Source: Larus michahellis (lineage: Eukaryota; Chordata; Aves; Charadriiformes; Laridae). From it: DNA of 64,000 nucleotides. A program made the translations under genes and the position numbers. The DNA is taken from positions 2,046,001-2,110,000 of the forward strand of contig NC_133899.1 of the NCBI RefSeq assembly GCF_964199755.1. The letters are read 5' to 3'. The notes under the pieces are model-generated. The model saw nothing but the letters and a program-made list of their open reading frames with translations. It did no database searches and had not been told where the DNA came from. Positions 62,501-64,000 of the stretch are shown one piece after another (position 1 is the first letter of the stretch; every line of letters starts with the position of its first letter).

Positions 62501-63899
62501 ATTCCACGTGGCACCTCCTTCCAAGCCTTCTTAGCCCTGTTCTTTGCTAAAGCACGCTCCTCTCCATGCTCACCACGTTTCACACCTTCCTCTGGTGCTC
62601 AAGAAACAACACAGACATCAGGCAGAAGGAGAAGCTCCAATACGTCTTGGGAAACAGCTTCCCTGCACCCCTCTTCACCCCAAGAGGCACATACACACAC
62701 TTGTGTGTCCACATGTTCCTTGACGCGCTGTCAGAAGACTCCAGACACTGACACTGCTAATCAGCTTTCCTGGAGATGTCCTTCAGCAGGAAATTTGATA
62801 CCTCTCCCTGATTCCGAGCGGAAAGATGTTGTGACATTAGAACTTCCCATACGACAAGTTCTATATTCAGCTGTGATATTTATACAATGCTTTACAAATA
62901 TGCTTAATCCACAGTGCATCAGTAAGCCACAGTACTTAAATAATTGACAGAGAAACAAAATAGGATTCACTTTTGAAATTCCTAGACTTCTAGTCTGTCT
63001 GGTTCAATTTTCCCTTTCACACAGGTCAGAACTAGGACTTTCAGAACAAATGGAGGAGGCAAAAAACCTGACTCCACACTGCAATTCCACCGTAACATCT
63101 CGCAGAGAATTATTTCAAAGCTCACAATCCCTTTGGTTTTTCTAGCTTCTTTTTGGAGTTTTATTTAATTCTCCAGATGCTTTTGCTATCCACAAACTCC
63201 GAAAGCAGCCTGCTTCTTGTCAAAGGACATTTGTCGAGGCCTCAAAGGGAGCCACCACCACCTGCAGGACTCTCTCAGCACTGGGGACTCAGTCAACCTC
63301 CCAAGACGTACTCTAGCCTCACGGGAACGGGGACAAGCTGAACATCTCCATACCCACAGGACAGATGCTCTCCTTTCAGAGTCAGGTTATGCACGCTTGG
63401 TTCTTACTGATGTTTTAGCTCCACTTAGTGGCCAGCAAGGCTCATTTGAAGCATTGCCTTTCTCTTGAAACTACCGCTTTCCTCAAGAGTTGCAGACAAC
63501 AGGGATCTCCTCCACTGTGATCAGCACGAGCCTGGTTCGTGATCCACAGATAAAACAATGTCAACTAAAATGTCAAGTCTGAATTCCAGCAAACACTTAC
63601 CTTGGTAGCAGCGGGGACCGGGGCTTTGGTTTTTCTTTCTCCTTTTCACGTTCCCTGTCCCGGTCCCGGTCTCGGTCCCTGTCCCGGTCCCTGTGCTGCC
63701 TGTCTTTTTCATCTCTCTTCACTCGTTCTCTCTCGCGTTCCCACTCTTCTTTCCGCCGCTGGCGTTCCTTGTCACGCTCCCGTTCCCTTTCTCGTTCTCG
63801 CTCCCGCTGGCGCCGCTCTCGCTCCCGTTCTCGCTCCCTCTCGCGTTCCCTTTCTCGTTGTCTGTTCTCTCTTTCCCTTTCCCGTTCTCGCTCTCTTTC
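35583..63899 (-). CDS. ZC3H18: ZC3H18, CCCH zinc-finger nuclear RNA adaptor, C-terminal 589 residues (5' part outside window)
   Basis: Nuclear protein that links the cap-binding complex and ARS2 to the NEXT-exosome and to export factors. Exons in transcript order: 63899-63601, 51287-51087, 50114-49989, 48427-48326, 46555-46412, 44623-44471, 42343-42189, 41589-41393, 40203-40107, 38013-37917, 35781-35583; all phases agree. The first exon is an (ER)n/(DR)n block with NRQRERER and KRDEKDRQHRD. Then come ADEWKDPWRRSKSPKKKLGV, long RS stretches, PSPSPTPSPHKP, REARRKERQTRTPPRR, VDSEDMYADLASP-like sequence (here ADSEDMYADLASP), AHKEIKLTLLNK and ADKGSRKRYEPADKDRP. The end is SRREELLKQLKAVEDAIARK...IPGKV, a coiled-coil-like C-terminus. 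The CCCH finger itself lies upstream of the window. Match to human from recall is near-colinear throughout. Confidence 0.96.
35782..51086 (-). other. ZC3H18 introns between the ten 3' exons
   Basis: Nine introns of about 0.6 to 2.1 kb, AT-richer than the left half of the window. Apart from the CR1 piece at 47995-48102, A-runs (for example 47519-47537) and a small local duplication of ATAAGATGGCTATCTYCTAAT near 42850-42898, I see no other gene, RNA or clear element. Open frames here are short and lack family resemblance. Confidence 0.6.
47995..48102 (+). repeat. CR1-type LINE 3' end, severely 5'-truncated
   Basis: Contains GTTAGGTTAACAGTTGGACT, then TGGTGACCTTAAGGGCCTTTTGCAACCTAAACGATTCTAT. 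This is the 3' tail of a CR1 LINE (a subfamily with the 'ACTTGGTGACCTTAARGGTCTTTTCCAACCTAAAYGATTCTATG' type ending), in an intron of ZC3H18 and opposite to the gene. Confidence 0.8.
53037..53305 (+). repeat. CR1 LINE 3' end, 5'-truncated
   Basis: Typical CR1 3' sequence in order: GACAGGACGAGGGGCAACGG, AACTTCTTTACAGTGAGGGT, GAACAGGCTGCCCAGGGAGG, CTCTAGAGGTCCCTTCCAAC, and an octamer tail of TTCTGTGATTCTGTGATT. It includes a 76-codon open frame that belongs to the element's 3' region and not to a host gene. Antisense to ZC3H18. Confidence 0.92.
54408..54479 (+). repeat. CR1 LINE 3' end, 72-bp fragment
   Basis: Contains CTGCTCTGGCAGGGGGTTGG, ACTAGATGATCTCCAGAGGT and CCCTTCCAACCCTATGATTC ending in TATGA. 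Same family and orientation as the copy at 53037 but much shorter. Confidence 0.92.
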
Positions 63900-64000
63900 C
63901 TTTAAAAAGAGAAGAGAAATCATCATGATGCTGTGGTAACATCTAACAGAGTGGGCAGACAGATTCCAAAGTCTGGGACCGCGAGCAATTACATGCGCCC

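Larger units (their letters stand above)
51288..63600 (-). other. 12.3-kb ZC3H18 intron
   Basis: Largest intron in the window, between the (ER)n exon and the first RS exon; the codons on both sides join in frame as PRSPLLPSRQPEP. It holds two CR1 ends (53037-53305, 54408-54479), A-rich tracts near 55750 and 57225, and otherwise AT-rich unique sequence. I found no exon between, matching my recall of the human protein, in which these two segments are adjacent. Confidence 0.7.

Noticed and set aside
51288-63600. Search for retroviral, LTR or Polinton-like remains in the long intron
   Set aside because: No gag, pol, env or capsid-like stretch and no paired long terminal repeats were recognised by eye; only short CR1 ends were seen.
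63602-63928. Plus-strand Pro/Leu/Phe-rich open frame
   Set aside because: Antisense of the (ER)n/(DR)n exon of ZC3H18, which is colinear with the known protein and has proper splice sites.

Overview
The window is nuclear DNA from a vertebrate, almost certainly a bird. Every gene has GT-AG introns and matches a vertebrate family. The order PIEZO1 - CTU2 - RNF166 - MVD - CYBA - IL17C - ZC3H18 is the one I know from human 16q24. The repeats are short CR1-type LINE ends, the dominant repeat of avian and other sauropsid genomes. Very short introns, long G and C runs and many minisatellites fit a bird microchromosome. I cannot name the species.

The left 35 kb is GC-rich and gene-dense. PIEZO1 (+, only the C-terminal part) ends at 8441 and meets CTU2 (-, complete) tail to tail. 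CTU2 and RNF166 (+, complete) share a 117-bp head-to-head CpG promoter. MVD (+) and CYBA (+) follow, both complete. IL17C (-, complete) has an AU-rich 3' UTR and a repeat-filled first intron. The SNAI3 gene that mammals carry between RNF166 and MVD was not found. Adding up the exons gives open frames throughout: CTU2 490 aa, RNF166 240 aa, MVD 400 aa, CYBA 183 aa, IL17C 194 aa, and about 1,435 C-terminal residues of PIEZO1.

The right 29 kb is more AT-rich and holds a single gene, the 3' two thirds of ZC3H18 (-). Its eleven exons code for 589 residues rich in Arg, Ser and Glu. They are spread over large introns, one of 12.3 kb, with scattered CR1 fragments. The gene's 5' end lies beyond base 64000.

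The genes are functionally unrelated: a mechanosensitive channel, a tRNA-thiolation subunit, a ubiquitin ligase, a sterol enzyme, an NADPH oxidase subunit, an epithelial cytokine and a nuclear RNA-decay adaptor. Their order is ancestral synteny, not a pathway cluster. I saw no new biological system. The least expected features are a perfect 47-bp inverted repeat upstream of IL17C, an IL17C exon 1 that contributes only the start codon, a likely GC-AG intron in PIEZO1, and a run of five frame-neutral exons in ZC3H18. I recognised no retroviral or Polinton-like remains.
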